A stretch of DNA of 64,000 nucleotides from G963422745 sp965214285. GTDB taxonomy: Bacteria; Actinomycetota; Acidimicrobiia; Acidimicrobiales; Aldehydirespiratoraceae. Under the pieces are notes generated by a model, which saw only the letters and a program-made list of their open reading frames with translations, was not told where the DNA came from and did not search any database. Shown here in pieces: positions 56,666-64,000 of this stretch. A program made the translations under genes and the position numbers. The number at the start of each line of letters is the position of its first letter. The stretch's first letter is position 1. The DNA lies in assembly GCA_965214285.1 (NCBI GenBank), contig OZ243946.1, positions 248,001 through 312,000 on the forward strand, given 5' to 3'.

Positions 56666-58252
56666 ATGAACGTTCTCTCGAACTCGTCCGAGGCTCTGGC
56701 CCTCGATTCCACCGCTCCGGCCGCTGATCCGAGCGCCCCGGCCAGAGACCAGCCTGGCCTGGCCGCTGATCCCTCGGGCGCGGCCGGCGGGGATGCGGTG
56801 GCGTTGTTCGGCCGGGCTGAGGCCCTGGTGCGTCAGGTGAGGCCTGGCGGGCGCTCTTTGGGCGAGTTGCGTGCTGCGGCTGGGGCGGCGAAGAGCTTGC
56901 AGGGGGGTCTGGACGCGGCGATGTGTGACATCACCGCGGAGATCGCGGCGTTGACCACTCCGGGTCGTGCTGCGGGGGTGATCTCTGAGCAGACCGGCAA
57001 GTCCAAGCGCGAGGCGTCGCGGTTGGCCAAGGTCGCGCAGGGCCTGGCGGCGATGCCCAACACCAAGAAGAAGCTCGCCGAGGGCGGTTTCACGATCGAC
57101 CACGCTGCTGCGCTGGTCAACACCGCGCAGACCGCCGGCGCAGAGGCGGTGGACAACGACGAGGCGCTGTTGGGCCTGGCCGAGTCGAAGCCGGCTGATG
57201 TGTTCGCGGGTGACGCCAAGCGGGCTGAGTTGAAGGCTTCTCGTGACCGTGGTGAGGCTGAGTTGAAGCGTCAGCGCAAGGCCCGGCGGGCGTCGCTGGG
57301 CAAGGATCGTGATTCGGGGATGGGGATCTTGCACGCCGAGCTGGACCCGGTCAGCCACGGGCTGCTCGCCCAAGCCCTAGAGACCCACGCGGACAGGCTC
57401 TGGCGCCAAGACAGCAAGGCAGGCAACACCAAGAGCCGGACTGCTCCTCAGCGGATGGCTGATGCGCTGCTGGAGACGATCACCGGCCTCGACGCGCTCA
57501 CCCACAAACCCCTCCCCGCCACCAACAGCGGCGGCAAGGGCAGCGGGCGGCCGCAGTTGATCATCACCGCAGACATCGGCCTCTTCGACGGAGCGAACCC
57601 CGACGGGGCCTGCGAGATACTCGGCACCGGCCCCGTCCCACCGGCCATCCTCGAGCGGCTGTCGCCTGACACCCAGGTGGCGGGCATGATCTTCGCAGGC
57701 GACGGCCAAGCCCTGTGGCTCGGCACCGCCACCCGCACCCCGAATGCAGCCCAGCGGCTCGCCATAGCAGTGCGCGACAAAGGCTGCGTGCGCTGCGGCG
57801 CACCCATGCACCTCGCCGACATCCACCACATCGTCGAATGGGAACACGGCGGACCCACCGACATCGACAACCTCCAAGCCCTCTGCGGGCCCTGCCACCG
57901 CCAACACCACCACGACCAAGACCAAAAGACAGGCCGCCAACCCCGCCGCCGACCGAAGAAGCCCGCCCGCGGCAAGAACCGCGGCGCTGCCAGCGGGACC
58001 CAGGGCACCATCGCCATGACCAGCAGCAGCGGCATCCAACACCGCATCCCCGTCGGCCAGATCCCCAGCCCGACAAGCCCCAGCACCACCCGCGGAGAAC
58101 GCCCCGCCGCGACCGGCACTGAGCGCAACGCGACCGACGAGCCGAATTCGGCCATCGCAACCCGCAACCGGAATGACCGAGCGTGCAGCAGCGCCGCCGG
58201 AGGCAGAACCCCCGCCGCCGCAACCCGCAGCCGAGACGGACCCGACCCCTGA
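56666..58252 (+). CDS. DUF222 domain protein with HNH endonuclease motif
   Basis: A 528-residue protein common in multiple copies in actinobacteria. After a 45-residue Ala/Pro-rich leader comes the DUF222 domain (LFGRAEALVRQVRPGGRSLGELRAAAGAAKSL ... TKKKLAEGGFTIDHAAALVNTA), then the HNH finger GCVRCGAPMHLADIHHIVEW ... GCPxCH-like (LCGPCHRQHHHD), with two CxxC pairs for zinc. The last 80 residues are disordered, Arg/Pro/Thr-rich. It could cut DNA, but the biological role of these proteins is unsettled; many are linked to repetitive or mobile-like families. ATG 56666 is supported by the leaderless -10. Next to it are a fragment of a similar gene and an IS3 remnant, so this is a recombination-prone spot. 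Confidence 0.88.
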   Translation: MNVLSNSSEALALDSTAPAADPSAPARDQPGLAADPSGAAGGDAVALFGRAEALVRQVRPGGRSLGELRAAAGAAKSLQGGLDAAMCDITAEIAALTTPGRAAGVISEQTGKSKREASRLAKVAQGLAAMPNTKKKLAEGGFTIDHAAALVNTAQTAGAEAVDNDEALLGLAESKPADVFAGDAKRAELKASRDRGEAELKRQRKARRASLGKDRDSGMGILHAELDPVSHGLLAQALETHADRLWRQDSKAGNTKSRTAPQRMADALLETITGLDALTHKPLPATNSGGKGSGRPQLIITADIGLFDGANPDGACEILGTGPVPPAILERLSPDTQVAGMIFAGDGQALWLGTATRTPNAAQRLAIAVRDKGCVRCGAPMHLADIHHIVEWEHGGPTDIDNLQALCGPCHRQHHHDQDQKTGRQPRRRPKKPARGKNRGAASGTQGTIAMTSSSGIQHRIPVGQIPSPTSPSTTRGERPAATGTERNATDEPNSAIATRNRNDRACSSAAGGRTPAAATRSRDGPDP

Positions 58253-58347
58253 CCGCCCGTCCGTCCGACTACCGCAGCAGCAGCCCCGAAGGCTGCCGGC
58301 CGTGGCTTCGGCACGCCTCACGCCGGAACCGGCGGCTGTGTCTCCCG

Positions 58348-59532
58348 CTAAGCGGGCGGGAGCTTGGCGAACAGCGCCTGCAGCAGCAGTGCCTCGTTGG
58401 GGTTGCGGGTGAGCGCTTCCGCGGCGGCGCGGATTCGGTCGACGACTTCGCTGAGGCCCTGACGCTCATCTCCGGCGGCGATCTCGTCTCGGTAGCGCGC
58501 AGCCAAAGTCGCCAGGCCGAAGCGCAGCTCCTCGGTGCGGAAGTGCCGCCGTTCGCGCCTGCGCCGGGTCTCGAAGTCGCTGCGCCGCGAGGCGGGCAGG
58601 CCCAGCTCCTCCTCCTGGGTCTGCAGGGCCTGCAGCTCTGCGTCGTGGCGGCGGTCGATCACCGAGCCGGCCTCGTCGATCAGGTCACGCACCTCCTGCA
58701 CGAGCCCGGCCACCGCCGCTCCGGAACCGTCGAGGCGGTCCGGCACAGACCACCACGCCTGGCGGCGGGCCTGCAGCCGCTCGTCGCCGGCGAGCAGCCG
58801 CGCCCGGGCCATGTTGCCGCCGGCTGCCAGGGCCACCGCCCGTGCGCTCTCGGGGTCGGCAAGCCGCTCGCTCGCCAGCGCCTCGGCGATGGTGTCGGCG
58901 CTGATGGCCGTGAAGTCGATCTGGGTGCAGCGGCTGGCGATGGTGACGTGCTCGGCGATGACATGCTCGGCGAGCAGCACGAAGATCGCCGTGTCGGGCG
59001 GCTCCTCGATGGTCTTGAGCAGCGCCGCCGCTGCCGCCGGCGTGGCCGTGTGGAAGCGGTCCACCACCAGCACCTTGCGGGCGCCTTCCAGCGGCGACCG
59101 GCTGGCCTCGACGATCAGCGCCTCGGCCTCCTCCTCGCGGCGCAGCGCATTGCCCGCGGGCGCCAGCACGAAGATGTCGGGATGCTCCTCGGCCGCAGCG
59201 AGACGCCGGTGGCGCTCGGCGGCGCTGGCCGATCCGGCTGCGGCCAGCAGCTCACCGGCGAAGGTTGCCGCCGCTTGGCGCTTGCCGACCCCCGCCGGGC
59301 CCACCAGCAGATAGGCGTGCACCGGCGAGCCCAGCGCCGCCTTGAGCCGGGCGACCGCCTCGCTCTGGCCGACGATGCGATCCCAGCGCGCCGCAGCCGG
59401 ATCGTCGGGCGAGGCCTGCGACGGGGCGTCGGCGGAACCGTTCTCGCCGTGAGCGTCCTCAGCAGCGTCGGGGCTGTTCACGGCATGGCCGGCAGCGTCT
59501 GCTGTGCTGTTCACGGTGTCTGTGCTGTTCAC
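58348..59532 (-). CDS. holB: DNA polymerase III subunit delta'
   Basis: Clamp-loader ATPase-like subunit of 394 residues. After a variable 45-residue acidic leader the core begins RWDRIVGQSEAVARLKAAL and has Walker A LLVGPAGVGKRQAA, LIVEASRSPLEGARKVLVVDRFHTATPAAAAALLKTIEEPP and the sensor block IASRCTQIDF. The usual zinc finger cysteines between Walker A and B are absent, as in many actinobacteria. The carboxy third has a charged coiled-coil-like stretch. The 5' end contains three copies of GTGAACAG, of which the first (59532) overlaps the tmk stop (GTGA). A shorter version from one of the later GTG codons is possible. Gene order tmk-holB is classic. Confidence 0.88.
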   Translation of the reverse strand: MNSTDTVNSTADAAGHAVNSPDAAEDAHGENGSADAPSQASPDDPAAARWDRIVGQSEAVARLKAALGSPVHAYLLVGPAGVGKRQAAATFAGELLAAAGSASAAERHRRLAAAEEHPDIFVLAPAGNALRREEEAEALIVEASRSPLEGARKVLVVDRFHTATPAAAAALLKTIEEPPDTAIFVLLAEHVIAEHVTIASRCTQIDFTAISADTIAEALASERLADPESARAVALAAGGNMARARLLAGDERLQARRQAWWSVPDRLDGSGAAVAGLVQEVRDLIDEAGSVIDRRHDAELQALQTQEEELGLPASRRSDFETRRRRERRHFRTEELRFGLATLAARYRDEIAAGDERQGLSEVVDRIRAAAEALTRNPNEALLLQALFAKLPPA

Positions 59533-60197
59533 GGCAACTCCTCGGGATTCGCGGACTGCGAAGGCTGCTCGGATCGAGAGGAACGAGCGGGCTGCTCAGC
59601 CTTGGCCAAGAAGGCATCGACGGCTGCGTCCACACGCTCGGCGACAGTCGCCGGCGGGGCATCGCCGTCGATGACCGCCCAGGCCTCGGGATCGGCGGCG
59701 GCCAGCTCCAGGTAGCCCTGCCGCACCTTGGCGTGGAACTCCGCGCCTGCGCCCTCGATGCGATCCGCAGAGCCGCCCAGGCGTGCGCCCGCGCACTCCG
59801 GCCCGATGTCGAGCAGCACCGTGAGGCCTGGCGCCAGGCCGCCTGTGGCGAAGCGGTTGAGCTCTGCCAGCAGGCCGAGATCGAGCCCGCGGCCATAGCC
59901 CTGGTAGGCCAGCGTCGACGCCGAGAAGCGGTCCGAGACGACCGTCTCGCCGCGCTGCAGGGCCGGGGCCACCACCTCGGCGACGTGCTGGGCCCGATCC
60001 GCGAGCACCAGCAGGGCCTCGGCACGGTCGTCGAGGGAGCGACTGGGATCGAGAATGACCGCTCGCAGGTCGCTGCCGATCTCGGTGCCGCCCATCTGGC
60101 GGGTCAGCAGTGCGCCGAGACGCTCGGCCAGACGGCGCGCCTGGGTGGACTTGCCCGAGCCGTCCAGGCCCTCGAAGACGATCAGCCGCCCGCTCAT
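59529..60197 (-). CDS. tmk: Thymidylate kinase
   Basis: Phosphorylates dTMP to dTDP for DNA synthesis. P-loop FEGLDGSGKST, substrate block TRQMGGTEIGSDLRAVIL (the usual TREPGG reads TRQMGG here), DRF motif VSDRFSASTLAYQGYGRGLD, and the LID region with GARLGGSADRIEGAGAEF. The length (222) is normal; the last 25 residues are a polar Ser/Gln/Glu tail. The start is coupled to the MFS gene stop (overlap at 60194-60197). The QM substitution in the P-loop-proximal motif is unusual but the neighbouring Gly-Gly-Thr is kept, so the enzyme is probably active. Confidence 0.93.
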   Translation of the reverse strand: MSGRLIVFEGLDGSGKSTQARRLAERLGALLTRQMGGTEIGSDLRAVILDPSRSLDDRAEALLVLADRAQHVAEVVAPALQRGETVVSDRFSASTLAYQGYGRGLDLGLLAELNRFATGGLAPGLTVLLDIGPECAGARLGGSADRIEGAGAEFHAKVRQGYLELAAADPEAWAVIDGDAPPATVAERVDAAVDAFLAKAEQPARSSRSEQPSQSANPEELP

Positions 60198-61819
60198 GCG
60201 CCGGACTTCTCGGCATCGGGATCGGCGGCTGCGGCACGGCCGGCCCCGACATCGCCAGGCACGGAGTCCGACACATCGGCGTCACCAGCGTCAGGGCCGC
60301 CGGCCGCAGGACGAGGCGCAACAGCGGCGGCCGCAGCACCGCCGGCATCGGCAGGCACAGCAACGTCACCCGCAGCAACATCGGCGTCACCAGCGTTGGG
60401 GTCGCCGGCCTCAAAGCCAGGCGCTGCAGCGCCGCCGGCCCGCAGGCTCCACAGCGCCAGCAGGCCCGCCAGCATCACGACCAGCGACGACAGCCACAGC
60501 GTCAGGCGCACGCCCGGCACGAACACGGTCACCCCGGCGAAGTCGACCGTGGAGTCCCAGAGAGCCTCGGACAGTTCGCCCAGCAGCTCCGAGAGCAGCG
60601 GCGCAAGCGCCAGGGCGACCAGCACGCAGAAGCGCACCAGCACCAGCAGCGCCGAGAACACCCGGCCGCGCAGCTCGTCGTCGACGTTCTCGTGCAGCAG
60701 CGTGAAGCCCAGCACGTAGACCGGCCCGGCAGCGAAGCCGACCACGATGATCGCCGGCACCACCACGAACAGCAGCGCAGAGGAGGCAGCCGCCAGCAGG
60801 CCCGCGCCGGCGACCACCAGGGCGAGCGGGAACACCCTCGCCCGGTTGAAGCGCTTCTGCAGCAGGCTCGCCGAGGTCACGCCCAACGCCATGCCCATGC
60901 CCAGCCCGAAGAGCACGAGGTTGAAGTCGGCGTCGTCGCCCATGATGACCTCGTCGACGAAGATGGCCCCGAGCGGCACGATCATGCCGCCGCCGATCAC
61001 CCCCGTGGCGAGCCCCACGTTGACCGCCCGAACGGTCGGGTTGACGGCGATGAAGCGCCAGCCCTCGCGCAGCTCGCGCAGCGCACCGCCGAACTCCCAG
61101 CCGCCGCGCTCGTCGGCGGACCGTGCGGTGCGGCTGCGCCTCGGCCAGCTGATGGTGACGATGATCGCCGCTGTCGCCAGGAACGACAGCCCGTCCACGT
61201 AGAAGGCCAGTCCCTCCTCGTTGAGCCGCAGGGAGCTGACCCAGCCCTCGTCGGAGAAGCGCTCGGCCAGCTTGGCCAGCAGCGCTGCGATGCCGGTGGC
61301 GACGGGGAACATGCCGTAGGCGGCGACCACGTTGAGCGAGTTGGCGGTCGTGAGCTTCTCTTTGGGAACCAGGTTGGGGACGATCGCCTCCTTGGCCGGC
61401 GACCACATCATGGTGAGGATCTCCAGCACGAAGGAGGCGATGATCAGCCCGACGATCGTGTCGACGAAGGGCAGCGAGAACAGCACCAGGGCCCGGCCCA
61501 CGTCGCAGAACAGCATCACCCGCTTGCGGTCGAGGCGGTCCACGATCACCCCCGCCGCGGTGGCCAGGAAGAAGCCCGGGGCGATGCGGGCGAAGAGCAC
61601 CAGGGCGATGGCCGTGCCCTCTGAGCCTTCGCTGAGCCGCTGGGCCAGCGAGATGGTGGCGATCAGACCCAGCCAGTCGCCGGTGGCCGAGACGAGCTGG
61701 GCGATCCAGAGCCTGAAGAACGCCCGCGAGCCGAAGGCCTGCTCGATGCGGTCGCCGGGCGTTATCGATTCGAGCGCATCGCGCAGCCGCGAGGCACTCG
61801 ATGAACCTGTCTCGCCCAT
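60194..61819 (-). CDS. MFS-type transporter with low-complexity tail
   Basis: A 541-residue multi-pass protein. It opens FGSRAFFRLWIAQLVSATGDWLGLIATISLAQRL, then has the A-motif VIVDRLDRKRVMLF and about 12 hydrophobic segments. It resembles the tetracycline/macrolide-efflux branch (MFS_3 type). The last 75 residues are an Ala/Asp/Gly-rich repeat-like tail (DAGDADV, DPNAGDADVAAGDVAVPADAGG), unlike normal transporters. It lies between topA and tmk, a position where such MFS genes are common in actinobacteria. ATG 61819 is 14 nt after the topA stop. The transported substance is unknown. Confidence 0.85.
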   Translation of the reverse strand: MGETGSSSASRLRDALESITPGDRIEQAFGSRAFFRLWIAQLVSATGDWLGLIATISLAQRLSEGSEGTAIALVLFARIAPGFFLATAAGVIVDRLDRKRVMLFCDVGRALVLFSLPFVDTIVGLIIASFVLEILTMMWSPAKEAIVPNLVPKEKLTTANSLNVVAAYGMFPVATGIAALLAKLAERFSDEGWVSSLRLNEEGLAFYVDGLSFLATAAIIVTISWPRRSRTARSADERGGWEFGGALRELREGWRFIAVNPTVRAVNVGLATGVIGGGMIVPLGAIFVDEVIMGDDADFNLVLFGLGMGMALGVTSASLLQKRFNRARVFPLALVVAGAGLLAAASSALLFVVVPAIIVVGFAAGPVYVLGFTLLHENVDDELRGRVFSALLVLVRFCVLVALALAPLLSELLGELSEALWDSTVDFAGVTVFVPGVRLTLWLSSLVVMLAGLLALWSLRAGGAAAPGFEAGDPNAGDADVAAGDVAVPADAGGAAAAAVAPRPAAGGPDAGDADVSDSVPGDVGAGRAAAADPDAEKSGA

Positions 61820-61832
61820 GACCAGCCGACCC

Positions 61833-64000
61833 CTACCGCTGGGGCCTGCCAGGCTCGCCGGATCTGGGCTTGGCAGGGCGCTTGGCAGCCTTCCTGGCTG
61901 GCATCTCCGCCAAGCCCGTGCCAGTCCTGCTGGCTGTCTTTTTGGCGGCCTTCTTGGCGGGGCGCTTGGCCGTCTTCTTGGCCGAGCCCTTGGCTGCCTT
62001 CTTCGCCGGGCGCTTGGCCGTCTTCTTGGCGGCCTTCTTGGCCGGGCCGCGGGCACGGCGCTCGGCCAGCAGCTCCGAGGCCCGCTCGACGCTCAGCTCC
62101 TCCACGGCATCGCCCTTGCGCAGCGAGGCGTTGACCTCGCCGTCGGTCACATACGGCCCGAAGCGGCCGTCCTTGACGACCATCTCCTTGCCGGTCTCGG
62201 GATCGGCGCCGAGCTCGCGCAGCGGCGGGTTCGCTGCGCCGCGGCCCCGCTGCTTGGGCTGGGCCAGGCGGCGCAGGCACTCCTCGAGGGTCACGCTCAG
62301 CAGCTGTTCCTCGTTGTCGAGGCTGCGGGTCTCCTTGCCCTTGGCCAGGTACGGCCCGTAGCGGCCGTTCTGCACGGTGATCGGCTCGCCGTCGGCAGGG
62401 TCGGCGCCCACCACACGAGGCAGCGAGAGGATCTCCAGGGCCTCGGCGAGGCTGATGCGCTCCAGGGTCATCGTGGCGAACAGCGAGGCCGTCTTGGGCC
62501 GGCCGGGCTGCTCCTCGCGGGTCCCGAGCTGCACATACGGGCCGTAGCGGCCGTCGCGGGCGAAGACCTCCATGCCGGAATCGGGGTCGGTGCCCAGAGT
62601 CCGCTCGCCGGAGGGCGCATCCACGGCCGCAAGGGCCGCCGCCACGGTCAGCTCGGCGGGCTCGGTGTCGTCGGCGATCGAGGCGGTCCGCGGCGCACCG
62701 CCACCGTCGTCGTCGGGCGAGCCGACCTGCACATACGGGCCGTGCCTGCCGACGCGCACCGCCACCGGCTCGCCGCCGTCGGTGGCGCCGAGCTCAATGG
62801 TGTTGACCTTGCGGGCGTCGATGTCGTCGAGGCGGGTCGAGACCTTCTCCTTGAGACCGGGCTCGCCGCCGTCGACACCGAAATAGAAGCGGCTCAGCCA
62901 GGGGGTCATCTCCTCGTCGCCGCCTGCGATCTTGTCGAGGTCGTCCTCCATGCGGGCCGTGAACGCATAGTCGATCAGGTTGGGGAAGTGGCGCTCCAGC
63001 AGGTTCACCACCGAGAAAGCCGTGAACGCCGGCACCAGCGCCGAGCCCTTCTTCCACACATATCCCCGGTCGATGATGGTCTTGATGATCGACGCATAGG
63101 TGGACGGCCGGCCCACGCCGAGCTCCTCGAGGCGCTTGACCAGCGACGCCTCGGTGTAGCGGCTCGGCGGCGAGGTCACGTGCCCGCTCGCCTCCAGCGA
63201 CTCGCAGCGGGCGGCGTCGCCTTGGGCCAGCGGCGGCAGCCTGCGCTCGGCGTCGGTATCGGCGCCGGAGGCAGAATCGCCGGCGTGACGGTCGGGGTCA
63301 GACGACTCGCTGTAGACCTCGCGGAACCCCTTGTGGGAGATCACCGTGCCCGACGCGGCGAACACTGCCTCGCGCCCCGTTGCGCCGCTGCCGGCCAGGC
63401 GCAACTGCACGGTCTCGCCGGTGCAGTCGGTCATCTGCGAGGCCAGCGTGCGCTTGTAGATCAGCTCATAAGCACGGGCCTCCGAGGACGACACCTGCGC
63501 TGCCACCGTGGCGGGATCGGCGAAGCTGTCGCCCGCGGGGCGGATCGCCTCGTGCGCCTCCTGGGCGTTGGGCGCCTTGCCCTTGTAGCGACGCGGGGAA
63601 TCGGGCAGGAACTGCTTGCCGTAGCGCTGGGCGATCAGCTTGCGCGCCGCGGCCAGAGCGGTGTCGGACAGCGTGGTGCTGTCGGTGCGCATGTAGGTGA
63701 TGAAGCCCTTCTCGTAGAGCCCCTGGGCGGCGCGCATCGCCATCGACGACGACATGCTGAGCTTGCGGCCCGCTTCCTGCTGGAAGGTGGAGGTCACGAA
63801 CGGCGCGGCCGGCCGGCGGCGGTAGGGCTTGGACTCCCTGGAGCGCACCGCATACGCCGCCCCGCCGAGATCGTCGATGAGGCCTGCGGCCGCGTCCTCG
63901 TCGAGCACCAGCAGGCCGGCGCGCCTCACGGCGCCGCTGTCGTCGAAGTCGCGGCCCCCCGCGACCCGTGCGCCGTCGAGGGAGTGAAGATCGGCCGCGA
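61833..64000 (-). CDS. topA: DNA topoisomerase I, amino-terminal part outside the window
   Basis: Type IA topoisomerase that relaxes negative supercoils. The frame stays open to the right edge (upstream codons read LDGARVAGGRDFDD), so the Toprim domain lies beyond 64000. Visible: the active-site Tyr in YEKGFITYMRTDSTTLS, the block APNAQEAHEAIRPAG, LVKRLEELGVGRPSTYASIIKTI, then four C-terminal repeats each with a (R/H)xGPYV-like core (RHGPYVQVG, RYGPYVQLG, RYGPYLAKG, RFGPYVTDG), and a Lys/Ala-rich tail (AKKAAKKTAKRPAKKAAK). This tail is typical of actinobacterial TopA and helps DNA binding. Confidence 0.95.
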   Translation of the reverse strand, partial: AADLHSLDGARVAGGRDFDDSGAVRRAGLLVLDEDAAAGLIDDLGGAAYAVRSRESKPYRRRPAAPFVTSTFQQEAGRKLSMSSSMAMRAAQGLYEKGFITYMRTDSTTLSDTALAAARKLIAQRYGKQFLPDSPRRYKGKAPNAQEAHEAIRPAGDSFADPATVAAQVSSSEARAYELIYKRTLASQMTDCTGETVQLRLAGSGATGREAVFAASGTVISHKGFREVYSESSDPDRHAGDSASGADTDAERRLPPLAQGDAARCESLEASGHVTSPPSRYTEASLVKRLEELGVGRPSTYASIIKTIIDRGYVWKKGSALVPAFTAFSVVNLLERHFPNLIDYAFTARMEDDLDKIAGGDEEMTPWLSRFYFGVDGGEPGLKEKVSTRLDDIDARKVNTIELGATDGGEPVAVRVGRHGPYVQVGSPDDDGGGAPRTASIADDTEPAELTVAAALAAVDAPSGERTLGTDPDSGMEVFARDGRYGPYVQLGTREEQPGRPKTASLFATMTLERISLAEALEILSLPRVVGADPADGEPITVQNGRYGPYLAKGKETRSLDNEEQLLSVTLEECLRRLAQPKQRGRGAANPPLRELGADPETGKEMVVKDGRFGPYVTDGEVNASLRKGDAVEELSVERASELLAERRARGPAKKAAKKTAKRPAKKAAKGSAKKTAKRPAKKAAKKTASRTGTGLAEMPARKAAKRPAKPRSGEPGRPQR

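Noticed and set aside
58348..59532. Three GTGAACAG copies at the holB start as a regulatory repeat
   Set aside because: They are short, lie in a variable acidic leader and are best explained by local codon repetition.

Overview
The window is a 64 kb, GC-rich, gene-dense stretch of a bacterial chromosome with short intergenic gaps, many ATGA/GTGA start-stop overlaps, frequent GTG starts, a DUF222/HNH gene of the actinobacterial type and an actinobacterial-style topA with a Lys/Ala-rich tail. It most resembles an actinobacterium. The many sulfatase, methylated-amine and glyoxalase-fold genes remind me of marine or sponge-associated Acidimicrobiia, but that placement is inference. Several genes look leaderless, with a TAGNNT hexamer 6-7 nt before the start codon. 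No rRNA, tRNA, CRISPR array or intact mobile element was seen.

Layout. 1-4.8 kb: two tandem copies of a two-gene lipoprotein module (A-B, A'-B') of unknown function, separated by a small secreted protein that resembles I36 protease inhibitors; a stray 3' fragment of the neighbouring FAA-hydrolase gene marks the duplication junction. 4.8-9.5 kb: FAA hydrolase, a solitary C5-cytosine DNA methyltransferase with a coupled 71-residue ORF, and a GH3 glycosidase. 9.6-17.7 kb: haloalkane dehalogenase, SRPBCC protein, a sulfatase fused to a DJ-1/PfpI domain, a TetR regulator, a two-domain DUF1330-like protein and a second sulfatase; two matching inverted repeats suggest that the TetR controls both operons. 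17.8-27.3 kb: an SDR, two FAD/GcvT demethylating dehydrogenases (DMGDH/SARDH family), UspA, a non-pyrrolysine MttB-family methyltransferase and a ureohydrolase. 27.3-28.7 kb: two VOC proteins.

28.8-40.2 kb: a likely branched-chain 2-oxoacid/amino-acid module. It has E2 and fused E1 of a 2-oxoacid dehydrogenase on the minus strand, and two SDRs, a tandem-duplicated Lrp/AsnC regulator and a LIV-type ABC transporter (with fused permeases) on the plus strand. A near-identical 16-bp motif in both control regions suggests one regulator for the set. 40.4-45.1 kb: a tightly coupled minus-strand operon of flavin monooxygenase, P450, C45-type Ntn acyltransferase/amidohydrolase and a second ureohydrolase, divergent from an SDR across a perfect 18-bp palindrome. 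46.2-52.6 kb: TetR, alpha/beta hydrolase, MFS transporter, an N,N-dimethylformamidase-like protein, a VOC protein and a zinc alcohol dehydrogenase. 52.7-56.1 kb: a second MDR dehydrogenase, an Ldh/MDH2-type oxidoreductase and a PhyH dioxygenase.

56.1-58.3 kb: a junction with an IS3 transposase remnant, the amino-terminal fragment of a DUF222 gene and an intact DUF222/HNH gene. 58.3-64 kb: a housekeeping block (holB-tmk-MFS-topA). As a whole, the accessory part reads as a catabolic island for small organic nitrogen, sulfate-ester and halogenated compounds attached to a core replication block.
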